Shown piece after piece: positions 45,515 to 54,143 of a stretch of DNA of 64,000 nt. This DNA is from Haloferax elongans ATCC BAA-1513 (GTDB taxonomy: Archaea; Halobacteriota; Halobacteria; Halobacteriales; Haloferacaceae). The stretch lies in contig NZ_AOLK01000022.1 in assembly GCF_000336755.1 (NCBI RefSeq), forward strand, positions 108,277-172,276, read 5' to 3'. Both the position numbers and the translations under genes were made by a program. A model generated the notes under the pieces. That model ran no database searches, was not told the DNA's origin, and saw only the letters and a list, made by a program, of their open reading frames with translations. Numbering within the stretch: the stretch's first letter is position 1; each line of letters starts with the position of its first letter.

Positions 45515-45988
45515 ATGACTGACGAGGTCGAGTCCCTGTTCTCGCGTCCGCTTCTCCCGCTTGCGAACGAGGCGGACGCCGAGGCGAGTTGTGCTGCCGC
45601 AGCCCCCCGTATCGTGGCCGAAGGCGGCCACGCGTACGTCGTCCACGTCATCGAGAAGGCTGGCGGTGCCCCCGACAAGGCCAGCGTCGAGCAGCGCGAA
45701 ACGGTCGCGGAGGACATCTTCTCGCTCGCCCGCGGCGTCGCCACCGAGGCTGGCATCGAACTCGACACCGACCTTCGGTTCGGAACCGACGTCGGCGACG
45801 CGATTCTCGATGCTGCCGAGGATATCGACGCGACAGCCATCGTGTTTACGCCCCGCGGCGGCCGGTCGTGGTGGGACCTGTTTTCCGGTGACGTTCGGGA
45901 CCGACTCGTCCGCAACAGCGACCGCCCGGTTGTCGTGTTGCCAGCACAGCGCGATGACCACTCCGAGACGATAGACGGTGAAACATGA
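45515..45988 (+). CDS. UspA-like universal stress protein
   Basis: A 157-residue USP-domain protein. The N terminus PLLPLANEADAEASCAAAAPRI replaces the usual ILVPxDGS, and the C-terminal loop TPRGGRSWWDLFSGDVRDRLVRNSDRPVVVLPA keeps only part of the G-2x-G-9x-G(S/T) ATP-binding pattern. ATP binding is therefore uncertain. Its stop overlaps the start of the permease-USP fusion (ATGA), so it is probably a regulatory partner of that transporter. ATG at 45515 is chosen by the start of similarity. Confidence 0.85.
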   Translation: MTDEVESLFSRPLLPLANEADAEASCAAAAPRIVAEGGHAYVVHVIEKAGGAPDKASVEQRETVAEDIFSLARGVATEAGIELDTDLRFGTDVGDAILDAAEDIDATAIVFTPRGGRSWWDLFSGDVRDRLVRNSDRPVVVLPAQRDDHSETIDGET

Positions 45989-48210
45989 CTGACGAAGAAC
46001 TCGCAAAAGACCTTGGCCCGCTCGCAGCGCTGACGATTGGTATCGGGACGATGATTGGTGCCGGTATCTTCGTTCTCCCCGGTGCCGCAGTCAAAGAGGC
46101 GGGGCCGCTCGCTGCCGGTGCATTCGTCCTCGGTGGCACCATTGCCATCTTCACCGCTGCCTCCGCCAGTGAACTGGGGACTGCGATGCCGAAATCCGGC
46201 GGTGCGTACTACTACATCAACCACGCACTCGGCCCACTGTTCGGGAGCGTCGCTGGCTGGGGCAACTGGATGGGCCTCGCGTTCGCGTCCGCGTTCTACA
46301 TGACTGGCTTCGGGCAGTACGTCGTCACGTTCCTTCCCGTCCCGAGCCTGTCTATCGCCGGGATAACTATCTCCGGTGTCAAAATCGTCGCACTCGCTGG
46401 CGGTGCACTGTTCGTGTTCATCAACTACGTCGGCGCGAAAGAGACCGGGAAACTACAGAACGCGATTGTTCTGATTCTCCTCGCAATCTTGGCCGTCTTC
46501 ACCGTGTTCGGCCTGCTGAACGCCGACCTCGCCAAGCTTCGACCGTTCGTCCCGCCGGACAAGGGCATCAGCCCGCTGCTTCCCGTCACGGGCCTCGTCT
46601 TCGTCTCTTACCTCGGATTCGTCCAGATTACCTCGGTCGCCGAGGAAATCAAGAACCCCGGTAAGAACCTGCCACGTGCCGTGCTCGGGAGCGTTATCAT
46701 CGTCACCGCGGTCTACGCACTCGTCCTCGTAACGGTGCTTGCCGCCGTCGACAACAGTCTCGTGGCCGGAAACGAGACCGCAGTCGTCGACGTGGCTCGG
46801 CACCTTATCGGTCCGGTTGGTGCAGGGGCGATGCTCTTCGGAGGACTCCTCGCCACGGCGTCGTCCGCGAACGCCTCCATCCTCGCGTCCTCGCGCATCA
46901 ACTTCGCGATGGGGCGCGACCAAATCGTCTCGTCGGAACTCAACGAGATTCACCCCCGATTCGGAACGCCGTACCGGTCGATTGGAATCACTGGTGGGTT
47001 CATCCTGCTTTTCATCCTCTTGGCCGACGTGGGAACGCTCGCGAACGCCGGGAGCGTGCTCCACCTGATTATCTACGGCCTGCTCAACGTCTCGCTCATC
47101 GTGATGCGCGTGTCCGACCCCGAGGATTACCAACCGGACTACCGGGTGCCGCTGTACCCGTTCACGCCAATCATTGGGGCGATTACGTCGTTCGCGCTCA
47201 TCGCCTTCTTCGCCAACACCATCGTCCTGCTTGCGGTTGGATTCGTCGTGTTCGCCATGATTTGGTACGCGGTCTACGCCCGCGGCAAGGCGACGAAGCA
47301 GGGCATCCTCGGGAAGTACATCCTCTCGCGGTCGGAGCAGATTCCCGACGCTGCCGTCTCGGCGACCACCTCGGTCCAACCTGACGGTGGCTACCGCGTC
47401 ATCGTCCCGCTGGCCAATCCCGAGAGCGAGGCCGACCTCATCAAACTCGCCGGGTCGGTCGCGAAAGCGCGGAACGGAACGCTCGTCGGTGTCCACATCG
47501 AACAAGTTCCCGACCAGACGGCACTCGAATCTGCCCGCGAAGAATTCGACTTCGCAGAGGCGGACGAACTGCTCGAGCAGGCCCGCATCGACGCCGACGA
47601 ACTCGGTGTCCCAATCGAGACACACACCATCCTCTCACACCGGTCGTTCGAAGAGGTGTTCGACGCCGCAGAGACCTACAACGCCGACCTCATGGTGATG
47701 GGCTGGGGTCCCGACAGTCACGGTGCGCCCGGCCGCGCAGAGAGTGCCATCGAAGAGATGACCCACTCGCTGTCCTACGACGTGTTGGTCCTGAAAGACC
47801 GCGGCTTCGACCCATCTCGCGTGCTCGTCCCGACCGCCGGTGGCCCGGACTCCGACCTCTCGGCGTCCGTCGCCAACGTCATGCAGGAGTTCTACGACTC
47901 TGAAGTGACGCTCCTGCACGTCGCCGACGACAAACAGGAGGGTGAAGCCTTCCTCCGCGAGTGGGCCGAAGAGCGGGGCCTCGGCGATGCCAAACTGGTC
48001 GTCGAGACCGGCGATGTCGAGCGGGCAATCGAGTCGCACGCGGCCGATTGTTCGCTCCTGTTCATCGGTGCGACCGAACGCGGCTTGCTCTCACGCCTCG
48101 TCAGAGGGGCGCTGGTGCTGAACGTCGTCGACGACGTCGAGTGTTCGGTTCTCCTCGCCGAACAATCCAGAAAGCGGAGCCTCCGCGAGCGGCTCTTTGG
48201 GTCGGACTGA
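45985..48210 (+). CDS. APC-family amino acid permease fused to two USP domains
   Basis: A 741-residue protein. Residues about 15-440 form a 12-TM amino acid-polyamine-organocation permease (LTIGIGTMIGAGIFVLPG in TM1, the consensus helix break). Two universal stress domains follow: one at about 467-600 (GGYRVIVPLANPES) and one at about 611-735 (RVLVPTAGGPDSD, then FIGATERGLLSRLV). The cytosolic USP pair probably senses nucleotide or energy state and gates the transporter. Translationally coupled to an upstream stand-alone USP. A hairpin plus T-run follows at 48248-48264. Confidence 0.92.
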   Translation: MTDEELAKDLGPLAALTIGIGTMIGAGIFVLPGAAVKEAGPLAAGAFVLGGTIAIFTAASASELGTAMPKSGGAYYYINHALGPLFGSVAGWGNWMGLAFASAFYMTGFGQYVVTFLPVPSLSIAGITISGVKIVALAGGALFVFINYVGAKETGKLQNAIVLILLAILAVFTVFGLLNADLAKLRPFVPPDKGISPLLPVTGLVFVSYLGFVQITSVAEEIKNPGKNLPRAVLGSVIIVTAVYALVLVTVLAAVDNSLVAGNETAVVDVARHLIGPVGAGAMLFGGLLATASSANASILASSRINFAMGRDQIVSSELNEIHPRFGTPYRSIGITGGFILLFILLADVGTLANAGSVLHLIIYGLLNVSLIVMRVSDPEDYQPDYRVPLYPFTPIIGAITSFALIAFFANTIVLLAVGFVVFAMIWYAVYARGKATKQGILGKYILSRSEQIPDAAVSATTSVQPDGGYRVIVPLANPESEADLIKLAGSVAKARNGTLVGVHIEQVPDQTALESAREEFDFAEADELLEQARIDADELGVPIETHTILSHRSFEEVFDAAETYNADLMVMGWGPDSHGAPGRAESAIEEMTHSLSYDVLVLKDRGFDPSRVLVPTAGGPDSDLSASVANVMQEFYDSEVTLLHVADDKQEGEAFLREWAEERGLGDAKLVVETGDVERAIESHAADCSLLFIGATERGLLSRLVRGALVLNVVDDVECSVLLAEQSRKRSLRERLFGSD

Positions 48211-48247
48211 GACGCGCACCCACTACTGCGAATCGAGTTTCTGTTTT

Positions 48248-48264
48248 CGGCGATTCGCCGTTTT
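48248..48264 (+). terminator. Hairpin plus T-run after the permease gene
   Basis: CGGCGA-T-TCGCCG (48248-48260) followed by TTTT. The T-run alone may suffice for archaeal termination; the stem may stabilise the 3' end. Confidence 0.4.
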
Positions 48265-48334
48265 CGATGCTTGTTTAACGCAGCGAATTTCCAACGCAGT
48301 TTAATTTGATATGAGTTCACCCCCACCACGGCAT

Positions 48335-48341
48335 CTATAAT
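48335..48341 (+). promoter_or_regulatory. TATA-like box of the alpha/beta hydrolase gene
   Basis: CTATAAT lies about 26 nt before the ATG at 48364, matching a leaderless transcript. Confidence 0.55.
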
Positions 48342-48363
48342 CACCCCTCTCGTACCGAACTCT

Positions 48364-49314
48364 ATGTCGAGTACATCGGGTCTGACGTTCGACACGGTGG
48401 ACGCCCCGGTCGAGGCGGAGGGGAAGTACGTCGATGTCGGCGACGTGACGCTGTATGCCGTCGAGGCAGGGCCTGAAGACGGTGACTTGGTCGTCCTTCT
48501 CCACGGTTTCCCGGAGTGTTGGTACGCGTGGAGCGAGTACCTCCGCCCGTTGACGCAGGCGGGATACCGGGTCGTCGTTCCCGACCAACGGGGCTACAAC
48601 CTGAGCGACCACCCGGCAGCCGTCGATGCCTACCACATCGACGAACTCGCGAGCGACGTCGTCGGCCTTATTCGGGCGCTCGGCAAGGAACGCGCCCACA
48701 TCGTCGGCCACGACTGGGGCGGTGCCGTCGCGTGGTGGACCGCGCTTCATCACCCAGACCGAGTCCACTCGCTCACCGCGATGAACCTCCCGCACCCAAC
48801 CGTCTTCGCACGGCATCTGCGACGTGACCCGGCACAACAGCTCAAGAGTTGGTACGTGCTGTTCTTCCAACTCCCAAAGGTTCCAGAGTTACTCGCACCA
48901 CTCGGTGACTATGCCCTCCTCGAACGGACACTTCGGGATTCGGCACTTCCGGGAACATTCACACCGACGGACCTCGAACACTACCGGAAGGCGTGGGCTG
49001 TCCCCGACGCCTACGGGTCGATGGTCAACTGGTATCGTGCTGTCGTGCGCAGTCGGCCAGAACCACGAGAGACACAGGTCGATGCGCCCACGCTCGTCGT
49101 CTGGGGGAAGCGCGACCGATTCCTTCGCCAGAAGATGGCCAGAGAGAGCCTCACGTACTGCGCCGACAGTCACCTCAGGACGTTCGACGATGCGACACAC
49201 TGGGTCCACCACGAAGAACCGGTGGCGGTCGCCCGGGCGCTGGTCGACCACTTCGACGACGCGTGGCGGACACCGAACAACACGCCCGACGAAGCCGGCC
49301 ACCGACCAATCTAA
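48364..49314 (+). CDS. Alpha/beta hydrolase, epoxide hydrolase-like
   Basis: A 316-residue alpha/beta-hydrolase. The oxyanion region HGFPECWYAW is near residue 43, the nucleophile elbow GHDWGGAVAW (Asp nucleophile) near residue 117, the acid residue in VVWGKRDRF, and the catalytic His in DATHWVHHEEP. An Asp nucleophile and the HGFP motif are typical of epoxide hydrolases and haloalkane dehalogenases. The cap domain carries the expected Tyr-rich stretch (SWYVLFFQLP). The substrate is unknown. Single gene with its own TATA box. Confidence 0.88.
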   Translation: MSSTSGLTFDTVDAPVEAEGKYVDVGDVTLYAVEAGPEDGDLVVLLHGFPECWYAWSEYLRPLTQAGYRVVVPDQRGYNLSDHPAAVDAYHIDELASDVVGLIRALGKERAHIVGHDWGGAVAWWTALHHPDRVHSLTAMNLPHPTVFARHLRRDPAQQLKSWYVLFFQLPKVPELLAPLGDYALLERTLRDSALPGTFTPTDLEHYRKAWAVPDAYGSMVNWYRAVVRSRPEPRETQVDAPTLVVWGKRDRFLRQKMARESLTYCADSHLRTFDDATHWVHHEEPVAVARALVDHFDDAWRTPNNTPDEAGHRPI

Positions 49315-49634
49315 GTCGGGCATCGTCTCGGTTCTGTGGGTGTACTGCGAAGCGGCTCACGTGTGAACGACAGCGAAATCGTCAGTCAAAAGTAGGGTCT
49401 GTTTGGGTGTTCCTCGATTCCCCTATATAGGTCCACCGAGGGAACTTAGCGAGGTTCTTGTATCACCGGCCAAGAGACAGCAATGACGCGGGAGCAGTCC
49501 GGTGGTGGGAGTTTTGTATCCCTTCGTACCGCGCCGCGTCCTTCTTCATGAGCAGGGACGGGGGACCGTCCCACTTTCCTACCACTCAGAGATGGGATGA
49601 GTACGTTCTTACTCACGCGCCGCTGAGCGCGAAT
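49315..49634. other. 320-nt intergenic region with promoter and hairpin
   Basis: No gene is seen here. It holds a TATA-like CTATATAG (49423-49430) and, nearer to the next gene, a perfect inverted repeat GGGACGG (49555-49561), loop GGGA, CCGTCCC (49566-49572). If the TATA is used, the AIR-synthase-like mRNA would have a leader of roughly 180 nt containing the hairpin, unusual in a genome with mostly leaderless genes. Confidence 0.5.
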
Positions 49635-50660
49635 ATGACCGACCTCGGAAAGGTCGACCGCGACTTCTTCACCGAGTACATCTACCCCCATCTCGGTGCC
49701 TCCCGAGACGACGTGACGCTCGGCCCGACACACGGCGTCGACTTCGGAGTGCTCGATATCGACGGCACCGCCGTCGCGCTCGCGACCGACCCACTTTCTG
49801 TCCTCCCGGAACTCGGCTTCGACCGTGCAGGTCGATTCGCACTCGACATCGTCCTGTCGGATGTCGCCGTCTCCGGTCTCGACCCATCACATCTCGCCAT
49901 CTCCTTTACGCTCCCTCCGGAGATGACAGACGACCAGTTCGCCGAACTCTGGACCGCGATGCACGACGAGGCCGACGACCTTGGTGTGAGCATCGTCACC
50001 GGCCACACGGCCCGCTATTCGGGCTGTTCGTACCCGTGGGTCGGCGGCGCGACCGCCCTCGCAGTCGGCGACCACGACAACCTGATTCGCCCCGACGGTG
50101 CCCGCCCCGGCGATGACGTGCTCGTAACCAAGGGTCCGGGCGTCGAGACTACTGGCCTCCTGACGACGCTCTTCCCGGAGGGGTTCGACGACCTCGACCC
50201 GGCGGTCCTCGCCACTGCACAGGACAGGCTAGACGAGACTGACGCCGTCCGCGACGCCATGACCGTCTCGGCCGCTGGTGGTCGCAACGTCCACGCCATG
50301 CACGACGCCACCGAAGGCGGCCTCTACGGCGCACTCAACGAGATTGCGAACAGTGCTGGCGTGCAACTGGAGATAGACACGTCGAGCATTCCATTCAGAC
50401 CCGGCGTCCGGGACGTCTGTGACTACCTCGACATCGACCCGTGGCACTCGACGACTGCCGGAACGCTCGTCATCGCCACGGACCCGGCTGTCACCGACGA
50501 TGTGCTCGCCGCACTCAGTTCGCGCGGGACACCAGTCGGTGTCGCGGGAACTGTCGTCGATGGCGATGGTGTCGTCGTCGATGGCGAGCGAGTCGAACAC
50601 CCCGACGTCGACCCGGCGTGGGACGCCTACGACCGACTGGCTGGCAGACGCGACGACTAA
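49635..50660 (+). CDS. AIR synthase-related protein (HypE/ThiL-like ATP-binding fold)
   Basis: A 341-residue protein of the PurM/HypE/ThiL superfamily. The N-terminal half contains GVDFGVLDIDGTAVALATDPLSVLPELGFDRAGRFALDIVLSDVAVSGLDPSHL, the ATP-binding half with paired Asp residues. The C-terminal half includes VHAMHDATEGGLYGALNEIANSAGV, as in HypE. No hydrogenase maturation genes are in the window, so a HypE role is doubtful; a phosphorylated or thiocarboxylated small molecule is more likely. The frame is open from 49458, but similarity begins at ATG 49635. Confidence 0.82.
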   Translation: MTDLGKVDRDFFTEYIYPHLGASRDDVTLGPTHGVDFGVLDIDGTAVALATDPLSVLPELGFDRAGRFALDIVLSDVAVSGLDPSHLAISFTLPPEMTDDQFAELWTAMHDEADDLGVSIVTGHTARYSGCSYPWVGGATALAVGDHDNLIRPDGARPGDDVLVTKGPGVETTGLLTTLFPEGFDDLDPAVLATAQDRLDETDAVRDAMTVSAAGGRNVHAMHDATEGGLYGALNEIANSAGVQLEIDTSSIPFRPGVRDVCDYLDIDPWHSTTAGTLVIATDPAVTDDVLAALSSRGTPVGVAGTVVDGDGVVVDGERVEHPDVDPAWDAYDRLAGRRDD

Positions 50661-50755
50661 CCACCGACAGGAGTCCTCGAACTATCCACCCCGAGGAGTA
50701 TGCCTTGCCGTATGGCTCGCGAACCTACTTCGCAGAAAACGCCGTAGTAGTGAGT

Positions 50756-52033
50756 ATGAGTGACGGCGACCCAATCACCATCGCAGACGCTCGTGAGATG
50801 GACGTGGCAGACCCGCTTTCGGACCTACGCGACCGCTTCTACATCCCCGATGGCGACCTCTACATGGACGGGAACTCGCTCGGCTTGCTCTCGAAGGACG
50901 CCGAAGCAACCCTCGAACACGTCGTCGACGAGTGGCGCGAACTCGCCATCCGCGGGTGGACCGACGCCGACCCCGACTGGCACAGCTACGGCGAGCGACT
51001 CGGCGCGCGTCTCGCCCCGCTCGTCGGCGCGAACCCAGAGGAAGTCGTCGTCGCGAACTCCACGACGGTCAACATCCACACGCTCGTCGGCACCTTCTAC
51101 GACCCCGACCGCGGCGAGAAAATCGTCGTCGACGACCTCGACTTCCCGACCGACCACTACGCGATTCGGGCGCAACTCCGCCAGCACGGCCGCGACCCCG
51201 ACGACGCCCTCCGAGTCGTCGAGAGCCGCGACGGCCGAACTATCGCCACCGAAGACGTGCTCGACGCCATCGACGACGACGTGGGGATGGTGTTTCTCCC
51301 CTCGGTCCTCTACCGGAGTGGCCAACTGTTCGACATCGAGGCTATCACCGAGGCGGCCCACGACGCAGGCGCGCTGGCCGGATTCGACCTCGCGCACTCG
51401 GTTGGCGCGGTCCCCCACGACCTCTCGGACATCGGCGTCGATTTCGCCGTCTGGTGTAACTACAAGTACCTCAACGCCGGTCCCGGTGCGATTGCGGGTC
51501 TCTACGTCAACGAGCGGCATTTCGGCGTGACGCCCGCGCTCGCCGGCTGGTGGGGCAACGACAAGGAGACGCAGTTCGACATGGCGCTGACCTACGACCC
51601 CGAACACTCCGCCGCCGCGTTCCAAACCGGGACGATTCCGATTCTCTCGACTGCGCCCCTCGACGGCGCACTGGATATCGTCGAAGACGCCGGTGGCGTG
51701 GCCGCGCTCCGCGAGAAGTCCCTCGCGCTCACCGACTTCCTCATCGACCTCGTCGGCGAGAAACTGCCCGACTGCGAGGTCGGCACCCCGCGCGACCCGG
51801 CGGCCCGCGGCGGCCACGTTGCGGTCGAACACCCCGAAGCGTACCGCATCAGCCTCGCGCTCAAGGAGCGCGGTGTCGTCGTGGACTTCCGCCAACCGAA
51901 CGTCATTCGCATCGCGCCGATTCCGTCCTACGTCGGCTTCGAGGACGTGTTTCAGGCGGTCGAGCACTTGCGTGAGGTGCTTGATGAAGGAGAGTACGAG
52001 GAGTTTGCAAAGCAAAGCGGCGGGGTGACGTAA
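50756..52033 (+). CDS. kynU: Kynureninase
   Basis: A 425-residue PLP-dependent hydrolase that splits kynurenine to anthranilate and alanine. Features are FYIPDGDLYMDGNSLGLL at the N terminus, the PLP-Lys motif WCNYKYLNAGPGA near residue 235, SVGAVPHDLSDIGVDFAVW before it, and RGVVVDFRQPNVIRIAPIPSYVGFEDVFQAV near the C terminus. The open frame upstream is not conserved, and ATG at 50756 fits the family. No other tryptophan-degradation gene is near, so the source of kynurenine is not clear from this window. Confidence 0.93.
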   Translation: MSDGDPITIADAREMDVADPLSDLRDRFYIPDGDLYMDGNSLGLLSKDAEATLEHVVDEWRELAIRGWTDADPDWHSYGERLGARLAPLVGANPEEVVVANSTTVNIHTLVGTFYDPDRGEKIVVDDLDFPTDHYAIRAQLRQHGRDPDDALRVVESRDGRTIATEDVLDAIDDDVGMVFLPSVLYRSGQLFDIEAITEAAHDAGALAGFDLAHSVGAVPHDLSDIGVDFAVWCNYKYLNAGPGAIAGLYVNERHFGVTPALAGWWGNDKETQFDMALTYDPEHSAAAFQTGTIPILSTAPLDGALDIVEDAGGVAALREKSLALTDFLIDLVGEKLPDCEVGTPRDPAARGGHVAVEHPEAYRISLALKERGVVVDFRQPNVIRIAPIPSYVGFEDVFQAVEHLREVLDEGEYEEFAKQSGGVT

Positions 52034-52077
52034 TTCGATGCAGTCAGAAATATAACAAGTTAGCAGAACACGTTCGT

Positions 52078-52263
52078 ATGGACCCCGAGACGCAACTCCT
52101 GTCGATACAGCGGTGGCTCATGTTCATCTCGCTCCTTCTCATCGTTCAGACCTACTACATGACCTTGAGTAACTATTCAATTTTCTCCGGTGTTTTATTA
52201 CCTCTTCTCGGCATGCTCGGTTTCTTCGTCGTCGTCTGGTTCGGGCTGACGTTCGTCCAGTAG
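52078..52263 (+). CDS. Small two-span membrane protein (61 residues)
   Basis: A 61-residue protein with two hydrophobic segments (about 13-30 and 37-58) separated by a short polar loop (MTLSNYS). A TATA-like ATATAACA (52050-52057) lies about 25 nt before its ATG, supporting a leaderless start. No family is known to me. It lies after kynU and convergent with an SDR gene. Confidence 0.65.
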   Translation: MDPETQLLSIQRWLMFISLLLIVQTYYMTLSNYSIFSGVLLPLLGMLGFFVVVWFGLTFVQ

Positions 52264-52314
52264 CTATCGTCGAGAGAAGAGGAGAGCAGCGTTCCGAGTC
52301 TTGGACTCGCCCGT

Positions 52315-53013
52315 TTACCAGTCGATAACTTCCTTATCCCGCCAGAATTTCCCCGACGGGCTGCCCGCTTCGAATCTCGCAAGCCACGTCGGTGTCTCGG
52401 CACCCTTCTCTACGGGGCGGTCGGCTTCCTCGCCGCCCATGTCGGTTCGGACCCACCCGGGACAGACCGAGTTGGCGATGAGTCCATCCTCACCGTACTG
52501 GCCGTCGAGGTAGACGGTGAGGCCGTTGAGGCCGGTTTTCGAAATTCGGTACGAGGGGAAGCCACCGGATTGGCCTTCTTCGAGCGCGCCGAGTCCGGAC
52601 GAGACGTTGACGACGCGACCCGCGTCGCTCTGAAGGAGGAGCGGAACGGCGTGCTTGCACATGAGTACCGGCCCGCGAAGGTTGACACCGAGGGTGCGGT
52701 CGATTTTGTCAGTCGGTTCGGCGACGATGTCTTCCTCATCCCCGCCGATACCGGCGTTGTTGACGAGGATGTCGAGTTTCCCCTGGTCGGCGAAGATGCC
52801 ATCGACGACGTCCTTGATGTCGCCTTCTTGGGTCACATCGAGGAGGACGCGCTCTGTCCCCTCGGGCGTCTCGTTCGTGACGCTTCGGGACCCGGCGTAG
52901 ACCGTCGCACCGAGGTCGCGGAGGTTTTCGGCGATTTGGCGGCCGAGCCCCCGATTCGCGCCCGTGACGAGGGCGACCTGTCCGTCGAGGTCGTCGTAGA
53001 TGTCGGGTTCCAT
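52315..53013 (-). CDS. SDR family oxidoreductase
   Basis: A 232-residue short-chain dehydrogenase. The cofactor motif TGANRGLGRQIA is near residue 17, NNAGIGG near residue 87, the catalytic Ser in VVNVSSGLGAL and the YxxxK pair in YRISKTGLNGL. The pattern resembles carbonyl-reductase-type SDRs. NADP(H) use is likely from the Arg after TGAN. The substrate is unknown. First gene after the JAMM protease on the same strand, 63 nt away. Confidence 0.9.
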   Translation of the reverse strand: MEPDIYDDLDGQVALVTGANRGLGRQIAENLRDLGATVYAGSRSVTNETPEGTERVLLDVTQEGDIKDVVDGIFADQGKLDILVNNAGIGGDEEDIVAEPTDKIDRTLGVNLRGPVLMCKHAVPLLLQSDAGRVVNVSSGLGALEEGQSGGFPSYRISKTGLNGLTVYLDGQYGEDGLIANSVCPGWVRTDMGGEEADRPVEKGAETPTWLARFEAGSPSGKFWRDKEVIDW

Positions 53014-53076
53014 GCGAGTCCGTGAGCACTCACCCGGGTTATTCTCACCGAAAACGACCGAACGGGAAAGCCGGAG

Positions 53077-53496
53077 TCAGTCGATGTCGATATCGAGTTC
53101 GCGGAACTCGTCGCCGGTCCACTCGTGAGCGGTGAGTCGCCCGTCAGGAGTACAGATGAGATAGACGTACCCCGGCCACGACGCCTGCTCGCGGTCGGCG
53201 GCGCTTGGGACTGGCTCTGATTCTGGGTGAGAGTGATAGAATCCGACGACTTCGTGACCCGCAGCCTCGGCCTCGTCGAAGGCGGCGACCGTCTCCGAGG
53301 GGTCGAGTTCGTAGGCGACGCGTGGCTCGTCGGCCACGTTCGAAATGGGGAGTGAGGCGGAGATGGTAGTGGTGGTTCGGTCGCCGACGAGGACGCCACA
53401 GACTTCTGCTGGAGGGTCGCTGGCGGCCCCGTCGCGTGCGTGCGAACGAATCTCGTCGCGGGCGGATGCGGCGAGCGAGAGCTTACTCGAAGTCAC
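53077..53496 (-). CDS. JAMM/MPN metalloprotease, desampylase-like
   Basis: A 139-residue JAMM-domain zinc protease. The conserved Glu is in EVCGVLVG near residue 27, the zinc ligands in HSHP near residue 87, and the S-x2-D of the motif in SAADREQASWPGY. In Haloferax volcanii the similar protein HvJAMM1 removes SAMP ubiquitin-like modifiers from proteins. GTG at 53496 begins the domain and overlaps the upstream NUDIX stop by 14 nt; the longer open frame starts inside that gene. Probably coupled to the NUDIX gene. Confidence 0.88.
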   Translation of the reverse strand: MTSSKLSLAASARDEIRSHARDGAASDPPAEVCGVLVGDRTTTTISASLPISNVADEPRVAYELDPSETVAAFDEAEAAGHEVVGFYHSHPESEPVPSAADREQASWPGYVYLICTPDGRLTAHEWTGDEFRELDIDID

Positions 53497-54052
53497 GGCG
53501 CATCGCGATTTCGAACCACGGGCAGAGACGCAGTTGACGGTACCACTTGGGGTGGTCGTTGAGGTGCTCGTAGTCCACCCAGAGCATGCCGGCAATCTCG
53601 TCTTCGTCGGGGTCGAGCGAGGTGTCTTCGAGGGTGACCTTGAGCACGGCGCAGACTTCCCATTCGAGACCGGAGTTGCCGTAGTAGCGCTTGTACTCGA
53701 ACTTGTCCGTCACGCGCAGGTCGGAGTACTGGTCGGGCGTGATACCGAGTTCCTCTTCGAGGCGCTCTTCGGTCGCTTCCTCCTGCGTCTGTCCCTCGAC
53801 GGGGTGGGAGGCGACGGTGCCGTCCCAGTGGGTGTCCCAGAGACGCTTGTTCGGCGCACGCTGGGCGAGAAGGAGTTGCCCCTCTTCGTTGAACACGAGA
53901 CACGTGAAGGCCCGGTGGCGGATGCCATCGCCCGTGTGGGCGTCGAGGCGGTTGACCGTTCCCTCGGCGTTGTCGTCGGAGTCGACGGCGATGACGTCCT
54001 GTTCGGCGTTCTTGTGGATTTCAGTCGCTTGAGAGGCCTGTGTGTCGCTCAT
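53483..54052 (-). CDS. idi: Isopentenyl-diphosphate delta-isomerase-like NUDIX hydrolase
   Basis: A 189-residue NUDIX-fold protein matching type I IPP isomerase. RHRAFTCLVFNEEGQLLLAQRAPNKRLWDTHWDGTVASHPVEGQTQEEATEERLEEELGI covers the Nudix box and the region normally TNTCCSHPL, and the C-terminal DEIAGMLWVDYEHL is also typical. The active-site Cys of bacterial Idi is not in the usual CSHP form (ASHP here), so activity as an isomerase is likely but not certain. It would interconvert IPP and DMAPP for archaeal isoprenoid lipids. ATG at 54052 is chosen. Confidence 0.8.
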   Translation of the reverse strand: MSDTQASQATEIHKNAEQDVIAVDSDDNAEGTVNRLDAHTGDGIRHRAFTCLVFNEEGQLLLAQRAPNKRLWDTHWDGTVASHPVEGQTQEEATEERLEEELGITPDQYSDLRVTDKFEYKRYYGNSGLEWEVCAVLKVTLEDTSLDPDEDEIAGMLWVDYEHLNDHPKWYRQLRLCPWFEIAMRRDFE

Positions 54053-54143
54053 GTCACGTTCGTCGAAGTCGGGGGACAACTAAGCTTCGATGCGACGCGG
54101 TGAGGTCGGCGCGTGGAGTGCGGTCCTCAGCCTAACCGTTTCC

